The notes below the pieces were generated by a model that saw only the letters and a program-made list of their open reading frames with translations, did not search any database and was not told where the DNA came from. DNA of 64,000 nt from Dermacentor variabilis (Eukaryota > Arthropoda > Arachnida > Ixodida > Ixodidae), in assembly GCF_050947875.1 (NCBI RefSeq), contig NC_134569.1:41015777-41079776 (forward strand), written 5' to 3'. Below are positions 23,795 to 33,652 of the stretch, piece after piece. The position numbers and the translations under genes were made by a program. How positions within the stretch are numbered: position 1 is the first letter of the stretch; every line of letters starts with the position of its first letter.

Positions 23795-24064
23795 GTAAGT
23801 GTACGTCTCTCTCTTCAGTGCCGGGCCACGGTGTTTGCTCACTAGACCTCCTTTACATTAGTACGTGTGCCTAGTGTTCTGCCTTGATTTTAGGTAATGA
23901 ATGGGAAAAAAATGGGGGAGCACAAGCGCCTTCGAAACCTTTCAGAAATCGTGGCATCCAGTTTATTCACTCACCATTCTACATAACATCAGCGTACCTC
24001 CTTTAAAAGCAGATTGTGGCATGCAAACTATTTTTTCCGCCGCCGTTCCATTGCCAGCTTACAA

Positions 24065-24065
24065 T

Positions 24066-24132
<67 letters not shown>

Positions 24133-24134
24133 TT
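24065..24134. repeat. (TTTA)n microsatellite
   Basis: A 70 bp run in the intron after the hinge exon. A G-rich stretch follows at 24171-24192. Confidence 0.96.
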
Positions 24135-24836
24135 CAGTACCAACAGGCGCCAAAAGGCATTACAGGGCGCGGGGGGGGGGGAGGGGGGGAGGCTACAGTC
24201 AGCTATAAAGGTTCGCAAAAACGTTTTTCCACGCAACGTGTCAGGCAAAAAAAGAAAAGAACGGTCACGCCATACATCTTACCACCATCACGTTGTCGTT
24301 CACGAAACGTAGCGCATCCAGCCGTCCTCGTTTGCGTACTGTCACTTTTGGGTCTTCTGTTTTCCTCGAACCACCGGAGACTGTAACGACATTTCTTGCG
24401 ATATCGCGGCCATAAGCAGGTCATCTGCCTTCACGGTAGATGTTACCTCTTATCACTCGTTGTGACGAAGTAAACAAGACATTGTATTTTCAGTCTCGTA
24501 AGCTGTAACCCGTTATACAATACACCCCGGAGGTGTCTCTAAAGTGATCAAGTAAAACTGAGACTGCCTACAATGAACAGTACGTGAAAGATCACACAGA
24601 GCACTAAACTTGCTTTTACTGCTCAGTCGAGTTTCCCATTTTCGTACTTATCAACTCACCCACCTCAAATATCTACAACCTCTCCTGCTATGCTATTGCA
24701 TTCACTTTCGCGCGATTCACTGTATTTCTCGGTTGTCCAAACAATGGCACGGATTTTCAAGCGAAATGAGCGAACTATCTTGTATCCGTAACGCATAGCA
24801 TTGGGTTTTCTTTCTGCCTCCCACTCGCTTACGCAG

Positions 24837-24909
24837 TCCTCCAAGTCGTGGACATCTGCATGTTCTCTACGGGCCGCTGGAAAGTTTGTGTCGCTACGGC
24901 AAATGGAAG
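24837..24909 (+). CDS. Arrestin, C-domain exon
   Basis: Two bases complete an Ile codon, then 'LQVVDICMFSTGRWKVCVAT' followed by A-N-G. This matches the arrestin strand 'VRQYADICLF.TAQYKC.VA'. The acceptor is 'CACTCGCTTACGCAG' and the donor 'GGAAG|GTGAGT'; it ends with two bases of a codon. The 73 bp size is small but all phases agree with its neighbours. Confidence 0.92.
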
Positions 24910-25551
24910 GTGAGTGAATTCTTTCTGTGTCTCCACTCGCGTTAAACTCATGAGCAAACTGCTTCTGTAGCACAAACGAGAACAAACTGACGCATCCTCA
25001 AACTCATTCCTAATAAACGCAGCTCGTTAAAATTTATTGTATAGAAGCTACCTGGCACAGGGCAAATAGATATGCCGAACGACATGGCAATCGGTATAAT
25101 TTTGGGCTCCACCAAAGGTTACCATTTATGAAGTAATAAGCCTATTAGCTTAGAGTGCCAGCACGTTACGATGAGTGTGAGATACTCTAGATACACTAAT
25201 AACAAAGGGGAAAACAGAAGAAGCGTTCACCAGAATGCATTCGAAACATCGAAAAGAACGTCAGAACTTGTCCGTGCTCATCTCTAGATTCCCAGTGGCG
25301 TTCTTATTTTCTTGCTATATTGTCCTCCAATTTGCGTCTCCAGCATAGTGTATTTGTCCGGGGCACACAACACGAAGCTCACGTCGTAGGGAGTGAAATC
25401 GAAGTGTACATTTCAGGACGGTGAAGATACATCGGCAGGCAAGGAGGAAAAAAGAAAGAGTCCCGGGGTGTTGTGGGAATAAGAGAGGCGACAAACTTGA
25501 CCTGGCGCGAGACCTTAAACGCACTGTGCAATACGAGCTTCACTTTTGCAG

Positions 25552-25698
25552 CAAGGACGACTGCCCCGTGCTTCCCGGCTCGACAGTGGAGCGCCGCGTG
25601 TCGGTGACACCATCCCTGGAGGAGAACCGCCAGAAGTACGGCGTCTTCGTCGAGAGCTACAAGGGCGACGACATTCACTGCCTCGCTTCTTCCACCAT
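25552..25698 (+). CDS. Arrestin, C-domain exon with the lariat/gate loop
   Basis: Encodes 'SKDDCPVLPGSTVERRVSVT', then 'LEENRQKYGVFVESYKGDD' and 'IHCLASST', matching the family pattern 'PGST....+TPLL..N+.KRGLALDG+LKHEDTNLASST'. The gate-loop aspartate of vertebrate 'ALDGK' is Glu here ('FVESY'), as I recall for some arthropod visual arrestins. Acceptor 'CTTTTGCAG', donor 'ACCAT|GTGAGC'. It ends two bases into an Ile codon. Confidence 0.93.
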
Positions 25699-26122
25699 GT
25701 GAGCGTTCGAACTACACGAGGGCTCGTTAAGGTCCCTTGTGCGGTGTTTCTTCTGCGTTCCATTTTGTTACCAGCAACGATGACTGAAATGCAAGCACCT
25801 GCATGGAAGGCGGACAGCTCAAAATTTCGTTGATATCTTCCTGCGAAATACTGTATAAACGATTGAGAGTGTAACTTGCTGCTGCTGTTATTGTAATCCC
25901 ATTTATCTTTCGAAAATGAAAAAAAAAATATTCTAACGAGGCGCACACTATGCAATATTGTAACATGGGTTTCTTTTTTTCTTTCTCTTAATTCGGCGTG
26001 CATAACAATGTAGTTACTGCACTGCTGGAGATGTAGTAAAATGAATTGGAGCTATTAGATTTTCTCTATCCCCTATGAGAGGGAAAGGAGCAGATCGATG
26101 TGCACGGCGTGTGTGTGCGCGC

Positions 26123-26149
26123 GTATATATATATACATATATATATATT
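26123..26149. repeat. Short (TA)n microsatellite
   Basis: A run of about 27 bp with one C, following a GT/GC-rich stretch. Confidence 0.85.
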
Positions 26150-26358
26150 ATAAGAAGTCATAAATTAATGGCAATTAAAGTGGGTGAAGGGGATGAGCAT
26201 CACACGCGTAACGCGAAGACGTGGGTTCCTTCTCCACCTGCGGCAAGTTGTTTTTTCATCCACTTGCATTTCTATTAATTTATCATTTCTTTAATTCAGT
26301 TAGCAAGTACAAGTAATTTCCCCTGTGTTGTCCTTGCTGTCATTGTCTATTGGCTTCT

Positions 26359-26361
<3 letters not shown>

Positions 26362-26389
<28 letters not shown>
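26362..26389. repeat. Short (AT)n microsatellite
   Basis: A run of about 28 bp. Confidence 0.9.
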
Positions 26390-26759
26390 GCCTCTGCTAT
26401 TCTTCCCCTGGAAAGGGGAAGAAAGGACAGGCTTCACGCGCGCTTAATATGCCTGCTCACAAAAAGAGTAAGCAGTGACTAAGCTGTGAAAGCACAGCAG
26501 TTGACGCGTATCGAAGCCGAGGAAGAAGTACTCGTTCGTTTTGCTAGCCCAAAAATAAGATGCAAAAGAAGAAAACCACACCCGACACGAAAGCTGGTAG
26601 AGACAAACCCATACGCAGCAAGGATGCATAGGCTGTGGGTTTTGGCAATATTGCAGATAACGTAAACGGCAAAGCGAGGGGACGATGTGTAATCCACTTT
26701 TGAAGTGGCACAGAATTTCGAGTAAACCGAGACTCCTGATCCCGGAATAAACAAAAAGC

Positions 26760-27420
26760 GGATTCACTCCTTTTGGAGCGCAGCTCTTAGGTGCACGTTC
26801 CGGCGGCGAGTGTCGGCGTCCTCGGCGTAACCGAGCGAGCGAGCGCAGCGAAGCATGAAAGAGCGAACGCGGAGCGTAGCGGGTGGATAAAAGACGTCGA
26901 GAGAGCGCGAGAAGGAAAGCGGAGAGAGATTCTTGTTTGGGAAGTAGGAACATGGGGTAAAGTGCAGCGCAGTAACTGTCTCTCAGATGAGGACACCTCA
27001 ACCGCGCTGCACAGGGCGGAAGGGATAGAAAGAGTGGTGAAAGGAAGAGGGAAGGAGGAGGGCGCAGCGTAACCATGACGTGGAAAGCGGAGGAGGAGGG
27101 TATGGCGAAAGCGTGGGAAGAAAAGCGGACTGCAGCGCAAGACGGGCTCTCCGGCGACGATGGCTACGAGATGGCACCGCAGTAGCGCGCGTCGTCTGTT
27201 CACCGACGACGCTACCGATAGCCATGTATAGAAACAAAACGCTGCATGTGCGGAGATACGTCTGCGGTGGCTGCTGGGAATCGCGCCCGCGCGAAAACCA
27301 CGCGCTGCCTCTCACGGTCTCCCAATTGGCGAGGCAGTCACGCCACACTTCGCTCCGTTTGCAACGTGCCGCGCAAGAAAGATTGTCCGAGTCAGCCGAT
27401 ATTCCACGAAATGAAAACAC
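26760..27420. repeat. GC-rich, repeat-like intron block
   Basis: Dense in 'GCGAGCGAGCGCAGCGAAGC'-type sequence, with long frames open on both strands at once. The style recalls GC-rich tick repeats, but I cannot show a second copy in the window or terminal repeats. No supported exon. Confidence 0.3.
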
Positions 27421-28098
27421 GTATAGCGCTGCGCTTAATTTTCGCAATATGAAGTATTGTAATCGTCGCTACATATTTTTCTTTCTTTTCTTTCTTTCTT
27501 TCTTGGGGGATGGGTGTAAAGTGAGACATTTAAACCTTAAAAGTAATTCATAATATCAGTCAATTATTCGACCTGTAAGGTAAACGAGGAGCGGTCGGCC
27601 AGTTTTTTGCTTTATTTTTCTTTTCTTTTGGGCTAAAGGCCCAGCGCTAAGAAATTAACAGGCTTTGCAATCGGAGCGTGAGTGTTGTGTATGGTGAGCC
27701 TCTTTATCGCGTGTTTGCGGCCATAGACGAGACTCCCCGAAACTTCGTACATACGCTCCTAAGTTTACGACTTTTGGAATGCACGGATAAAAAAAAACAA
27801 AAAAAAAACGCGTGAGAATAAAGCGGAGCAAGGAAGCACTGATCTGTGCGTGGAAGTGTCGAATAATGTTGTCGATCTTTATCTCTTTGCACGGTATTAA
27901 GCCCTGACGGCAAAGTTTGTCGGCAGGACTTGATACTCTTCCCCAATGTGGAGAGCGTAGCCCTGCATCTTTCTCGCTGCTGCCTGTTTTCAACGATGCG
28001 GGCAGAGCCAGGTGTGCGTGTTTAGCTTAGCGTGGCTCATGCGTACATCGAAAACTGGCGTACGCTAACGACCCCGCCTTCATTTACTCTGCTCGCAG

Positions 28099-28194
28099 CA
28101 TCTCGGACCAAGCCAGGAAGAACCTGTTTGGCATCGTCGTCTCCTACGAAGCGAAAGTGAAAGTTTATCTCGGCACGCTGAGCTCCCTTTCGGG
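28099..28194 (+). CDS. Arrestin, late C-domain exon
   Basis: One base completes Ile, then 'ISDQARKNLFGIVVSYEAK' and 'VKVYLGTLSSLSG', matching the family 'GA.RE.LGIIVSYKVKVKLVVS....'. The acceptor is 'CTGCTCGCAG' and the donor 'CGGG|GTGAGT'. It ends with two bases of a Gly codon that the last exon completes. Confidence 0.93.
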
Positions 28195-29087
28195 GTGAGT
28201 GAGATCCTGCTGCTAGGGTACTGCTCCCGCAGCCCTCTGGCGGTGCTGTTTTTCGATGCTGCATGGCTCATTTCGGCCGCGTCATACCTTAACGGCACGA
28301 GGTCGCCATCAGCCGGATTAAAGGCAAGCGCGGTAATCGACGCAGACGGTATACATGGCGCCCAAATAACGAACCCCCATAAGTTTCGGAACGTATGTTG
28401 GCAGTCAAACTCATAAATATTGACAAGAGGATAGAGTTCCCGCGCTTCGGCAAAAGCCGCGCAGCTTGTTACGCAATATCCCGTGCAAGAGTAGTGTAGA
28501 ACCCCCAGAATATGGCATTCTGCCAACAGACGATTGGAACATGCGGGAATAAAGGAAAGAGGAAGTGCAGTGCGGAGTCAACTCATTCTGCATCCTACCG
28601 GCGTTATTCAGGAGGGAGCGAAAAATAAAAGAGGTCACCGATCTTCTACCATACGTGAACACCAACCCCCTGGCGCAACCTTTCGTTTTATTTATTTACT
28701 TTTTCAGTTCTGTTTCGGGAAAGCCAGTTCTGCGCTTGTAGTTCGCTTCCCGCGGCATTTCAACACAGTATGAATGTCTGCATACGAATGTACGAATGTC
28801 GGTATAAATGTCCAATAGAAAGAGAGAGAGAGAGAGAGAGCTAAACCATTTTGTTGTTTCTTTCTGTCTGTAATTTTCCTTTTTTGCACTCGGAGCCTCA
28901 ACGAATGCAGTGAGCAAAAATCCCACAATGCCCCAGTGCCGGCTAAGCTCCAATGTCATAAATAACATATTTCTTGGAAAGAAACGTTTACGACAATATT
29001 TCGCGGCAGGTTCTAGGCGCGCAATGTAAATGTTTAGTCTTTTGGTTACAGCACACGATATCAATTCATTCAATCAATCAATCAGTT

Positions 29088-29129
<42 letters not shown>

Positions 29130-30319
29130 CTAATAGTTTATTGCCTTCTTTAATCGACAGAGGTGGGGCTAAACCCGGGGAGAATGGTTTTACAAAGGTT
29201 CCTGGCCCCTTCGTTTTGGCTTACACAGCAGATGACACAGCGCACACTAATATTCTGTACGTTGAAAGGGACTGGCAAACAATTTTTTTGGTACCCATTT
29301 TTTTTTTTTTAGTGTCATGGGAAGCTTACCGGTCAGAGTACCCAATCATTAGTTGCTAAGGCTAAAAACGTCGTGTAACATTTTTTATCAGAATTTTTCG
29401 ATCTGCTGTGAGGATGCAGTCGTTCACTGGGAGCATGCTGAAAACAGTGATAGGTGAGCGCGATAGCGACTATACGCCGGCGTTAGTGAGAGGCAGACGA
29501 TATGTGCGGTCGTAGCTGTGAGGAAGTACTTCGCTTATCAAGCAGATGTTCCTGCGATTCATGTTTTCATAAGTGTTAAATTCTTCATACACCAATCGCT
29601 AGGTGCTATCATGGTTTCCGGTCCAACCGTATTTACCATTAAGCAGTAAAGAGCGCTCTTTAGCCAAGCCAAGTAATGTTCCCCGAAAGCGAAACGGCGC
29701 TTTCGCACGTGATACGCGGTTCAGCGTGTTGCCGTAGCCACGCGTGTGCTAACACTGTAGTGCTCGCAACCATTTACTAGTCGATGGTATTTACATCTCA
29801 CAGAGAGACCACACAACTCTGGGTACTTACTCGCAAACTCGCGCGCGTACAACAGCATGTGCGCCACCAGGGATTGTGAAACGCCTGTGACGCTGCCTAC
29901 TTCGTAATACGCATAGAATAAAGTGCAAGCATCTAATAATATACTAATTTGCAATTTTAAGCAATAAGCATGCTGTACTTTTCACAACAGCCGACTCAAG
30001 TACAGTAATGTCATATATTACATCTGAATTACCAACATTTCACCGCCAGGCGGCGCCACTTACTGTCCTTCTTTATTTATTTTTTTAGTTTTGAATACCT
30101 TGAAGTTTTGAAGAAAGACTCGGGAACGTGGATAAAAATGAATGGCTGGCTTAAGTGCACAAGTATACGTACCTGCAAGCGCGGACACAGAATGGAGGAA
30201 GTGGTCAAGAAAGTCGGCAACCAAGTACAGGGTAATTGAAAGTTTAAATAGACAGCCAGGAATCCCCTGAAAGAGAGAGAAACAAAGACAGAGAATGGGA
30301 TGCAATGAATGGAAACAAA
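28195..30319 (+). other. Intron sequence with no assigned element
   Basis: First part of the 5.1 kb last intron of the arrestin gene. Apart from a (GA)n tract at 28819-28840 and a (CAAT)n run at 29070-29129, nothing is assigned. Confidence 0.5.
29070..29129. repeat. (CAAT)n microsatellite
   Basis: About 60 bp with one GTTA interruption. Confidence 0.94.
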
Positions 30320-30866
30320 ACAAAAAAGGACCACGGAGATTTGGAAGAGTGGGAAAAAAGAAATTAGAAGGGAAAATCTGTACGATAATGCAAAGGGCAG
30401 TGCCTTGCTACATGAGGTCCGAGCTGCTTGCCTAACGACAAGAACATACCGGAGCAAATATTCGTAACAAGATGAGGCATCTGTACGCTGCAGCAAAAAT
30501 CCGAAGCACACCCGAATGGAATGCGAAGGGATTCACTCAGTGAGACCCGGGGGTAACGCGCACCTTCCAGAAGCGCTTGGCCTTAAAGTCGACGGAAGCA
30601 TCAGCCGGTCAGCAGTCGAGATAAGCAAGAGACGTTTAGAGTATTGGTGGGAAAAAATCAGGGAATACATTGATACGACCGGATCCGTTACAGGCATAGG
30701 TAGTGGTGCAAGGCATATAGAGTAATTTTGAGGAGAAGAAATAGATTAAAGAGATGCATACAAAAATGTACAGTATATCTGAGTAAATCAAGCAGGCTAG
30801 GTGAATACCTGCCACCGCGCCGTTTCAAAGGGGACGCCAATAAATCATCATCGTCATCATCATGAT
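30320..30866 (+). pseudogene. Non-LTR retrotransposon 3' end (ORF2 C-terminus and tail)
   Basis: A frame at 30516-30725 contains 'LPEALGLKVDG' and 'AVEISKRRLEYWWEKIRE', a C-terminal signature of a common tick LINE. The 3' end reads 'GACGCCAATAAATCATCATC' and continues as an ATC-type tail. That is an AATAAA signal with a microsatellite tail. Frame breaks occur upstream. Sense to the arrestin gene, within its last intron. Confidence 0.65.
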
Positions 30867-31499
30867 ACTTTCTTTACGAGTTTAAAATTATAATTCCTAC
30901 TCAAATCGCGCACAACGTGCAGGATTCTATAAATATAAGTGATGTTCATTTCATTTCTGTCAACGGCTCACAACACATTCTGGCCAGTTGCAAGTCTCTT
31001 TAACAGAAATAGAATACACGCGATACGTACACATGCATGACACAAATAACAGTACTTCACAGGCACGCTGCTAATATTCACACAAGTTCATGAACTGCCG
31101 CTTATTATAGATAGCACAAATGCAGGGGGAACAAAGATATCGCTTAAACTAATGCGATAAAAACTACTTAATTTCATACTTTCAGTGACAAATATGCATC
31201 ACTTTGCATGGTGAACCTCTGTTTGATCGTTCGCTGAGCGCATATGTTTTTAATTCTCTTTTCTAAACAATTGATTTTTTTGAACGGAAAGTCGTCCTTC
31301 CTCTAGATACGCCAACGTACTCTTCCGTTGCAATTAATTATGCGACTCGATAACTTCCAGTACGGCGACCGTATCAAGGCTATTTCGCAAATGCGCACGT
31401 TTGATATTGTGCCTTCTAAGCACAATAAGAAAGCGAACGGTTCAGCTCATTCATCGCCATGGCCGTGAGTGTCTCTGGCTGTAACACCAGGGCATAGAA

Positions 31500-31950
31500 A
31501 GACGACTGGGAAACAATGAATTAGGCTTGATTTATCATACATTCATAATTGCCAAAGGGTGCAAAGTGGGCACCTGGTCTGATGTATGCGGATGACATAG
31601 TGCTACTAGCGGACAACGCAAAAGGATTACAGAGACTTGTGAATGTGTGTCAACGCAGCGACAAATCTAGTCCTGAATTTCAGCCCAAAGAAATCGGGAA
31701 TTACGGTCTTTCATGAGGAGACGAGTAAATGCGTAGTAGCAATGCGGCAGCAAGCCATACCCATCGGCAAGCAATATAATTACCTGGGTGTATACATACA
31801 CGGAGGAAAGACTTACTCAAGCACCCACTAAGTTAACACGTAAATGAATTAGAAGCAAAATGCAGCCATAATGAAACATGGCGCGCTGTGGGGCTGCAAT
31901 AAATATGAGGTACTGCGTGGAATCTGCCAAAGGGTACCTTATCGTGCCTG
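31500..31950 (+). pseudogene. Non-LTR reverse transcriptase fragment
   Basis: 'PGLMYADDIVLLADNAKGLQ' spans the RT catalytic YADD motif at 31585-31596. A frameshift near 31645 moves the rest to another frame, with 'LNFSPKKSGITVF' and 'YNYLGVYIHGG', the usual continuation of LINE RTs. Both flanks are truncated. It may be a rearranged part of the same LINE family as the 30.3-30.9 kb fragment. Confidence 0.75.
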
Positions 31951-32932
31951 TTTAACATATAAGCACAAACTATGCGTCTAGAAACCTTTTATTGGTACTT
32001 TTATCATGCCTATAAATTCCTCCTTCTATGTTGATGCCTACACTGGATTTTCAGTGCCTAAAGAACGCCTTTTTCCGTGTTTTGTCCTAACTTCGTTTTG
32101 TTTATAACGCGCAAGCAGACTAGACCATCGCTGTGAGAAGTGCTCAAACTGCTGTACGCAACAATACACTGGAAGGTGACCTAGCGTACTTGTGCGCTCA
32201 CTTCGCGCTTTTAGCCGAGAGCATCGAGAAACTTGAATGCACGGGCACAGCTCTGACCCAGAATGCGGGGGTCATGTTGGACGTTCAGGAAAGGTTCATA
32301 AATACCCCCATTGAACCTGTTGTTGGTAGAGTTAGTTCGAAAAACCAATCTGCTTCGGACAAAAACCCTGGATTTTCGGTAGGGAAAGAACTGTCAGAAA
32401 TTCCGGCCGGCGAACATTCTGATATTCCAGAGGTCACTGGATCATATTAAACGTTCCGATGTACAAGTATGCTTAGGTGGACGTTGAACGTTCTTTTGCG
32501 TACACAAACAAATACTCAATGAACGAAGGCGCGTCATGAAACCCGAAAATCTTCGGATGGTGCGTGCTTGTTGCTGCTTTCACAACTGTTCCAGTGGTGT
32601 CTAGTCACAATATCTTTCAAATAAGTATCGTAGCCTACGCGAATCGCCTCATTTTGTTTTATCGAGAAAATAAAATTAATTTCACTAAACAGAGGCTTAG
32701 AGGGCTGTGTCCCTTGGATAAACATAATTTATGCGCAATTGCACACAAATATTTCATAGTAATTCAGCCTATACATGCCTGAAAGATAGTATTTGACGCC
32801 CGTATATGCCCTAAATTATAGCTTTAGTCGTTACTGCAGGCGCCCAAAGCAGTATTTTTAGTGCCTAGACATCCGGTCTCTAGCATAGCCGATGACACTG
32901 CGGCGAGCATGACGGATCCTGCCTGCACCAAT

Positions 32933-33048
32933 ATTTGGAATGATTGGATGCGCTTTGTAGACATCACAAGGACGGGACAGGCGCAAATTGCGCCTGTCCC
33001 GTCTTCTTCCTTGGTGTTGTCTACAAAGCGCATCCAATCTTTCCAAAT
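32933..33048. mobile_element. Foldback (palindromic) element, copy 1
   Basis: Two arms of 54 and 61 bp meet at 'GCGCAAATTGCGC' (centre 32987). The left arm starts 'ATTTGGAATGATTGGATGCG' and the right arm is its near-complete reverse complement with a 6-base extra and a few mismatches. The sequence after the right arm, 'ACCAACTTGCCCGACAACGC', is shared with the 61.2 kb hairpin, which identifies a dispersed foldback family. Confidence 0.75.
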
Positions 33049-33318
33049 ACAACGAACCAACTTGCCCGACAACGCATCCTGCTTCACCAATACGCGCACA
33101 GCCCCATGCTCCCACGTGAGCATGGTTACATTTTTTATGACGGTTACGGATCACGCAAAATTTCTCAACAGGGAACGTTCACACAACACCCTCGCAAAAG
33201 CCATGCACTAAATCCAATTACATTCAAAAGAAACTCTATTGAACCAGCATAAAATCAATATAAACACAACGGAAGTCGTATGCCACTTTTGTAAAGGCAC
33301 ACCCCTTTCTCTCTTCAG

Positions 33319-33652
33319 GCGAGGCGAGATGGCTTGCTTCGTGCCGTTCCTGCTGATGCACCCGAGGCCCGCAGAGTCGCCCGTGGATCTGAGTCCCGAC
33401 GAGACGCTCGCTGCGGCCACGTCGGCCAACAGCGCCAAGCCCGTGCCGGCCACGGGGCTCGACGAGGTGATCGCCGAGTCCACGGCGCGCACGGGAGCGG
33501 CCGTCCTGCAGGGACCGCCAGAGTGCAGTCCCGGTGGATCTGTGGACGTCCTTGGCGGCGACAGCCCCACTGAGACCGCGACTCCGGCCGGTTCCTACTG
33601 CGAAGATGAGCTCGTCCGCAAGTTCGACGAGGTCAACACCAGCAGCGACTGA
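33319..33652 (+). CDS. Arrestin, last exon and C-terminal tail
   Basis: One base completes Gly, then 'RGEMACFVPFLLMHPRP', the end of the arrestin C-domain ('ELPFTLMHPKP' in relatives). A tail of about 94 residues follows, rich in Ala, Ser, Thr, Pro and Glu, ending 'CEDELVRKFDEVNTSSD' and TGA. I see no clathrin box (L[IL].F) and no AP-2 motif (D/E.F..[FL]...R) in the tail. Acceptor 'CTCTCTTCAG'. The tail may represent one splice form, or a lineage-specific visual-type arrestin. No AATAAA is obvious in the following 1.3 kb. Confidence 0.9.

Noticed and set aside
24016..24312. Frames with repeated 'LFIY' across 24.06-24.13 kb
   Set aside because: Translation of the (TTTA)n microsatellite.
26444..27553. 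Frames of 138-210 codons on both strands
   Set aside because: Mutually overlapping, low-complexity Leu/Ser/Arg content, in a repeat-like GC-rich block.
29070..29129. CRISPR-like array
   Set aside because: Simple tetranucleotide repeat with no spacers, in a eukaryotic genome.
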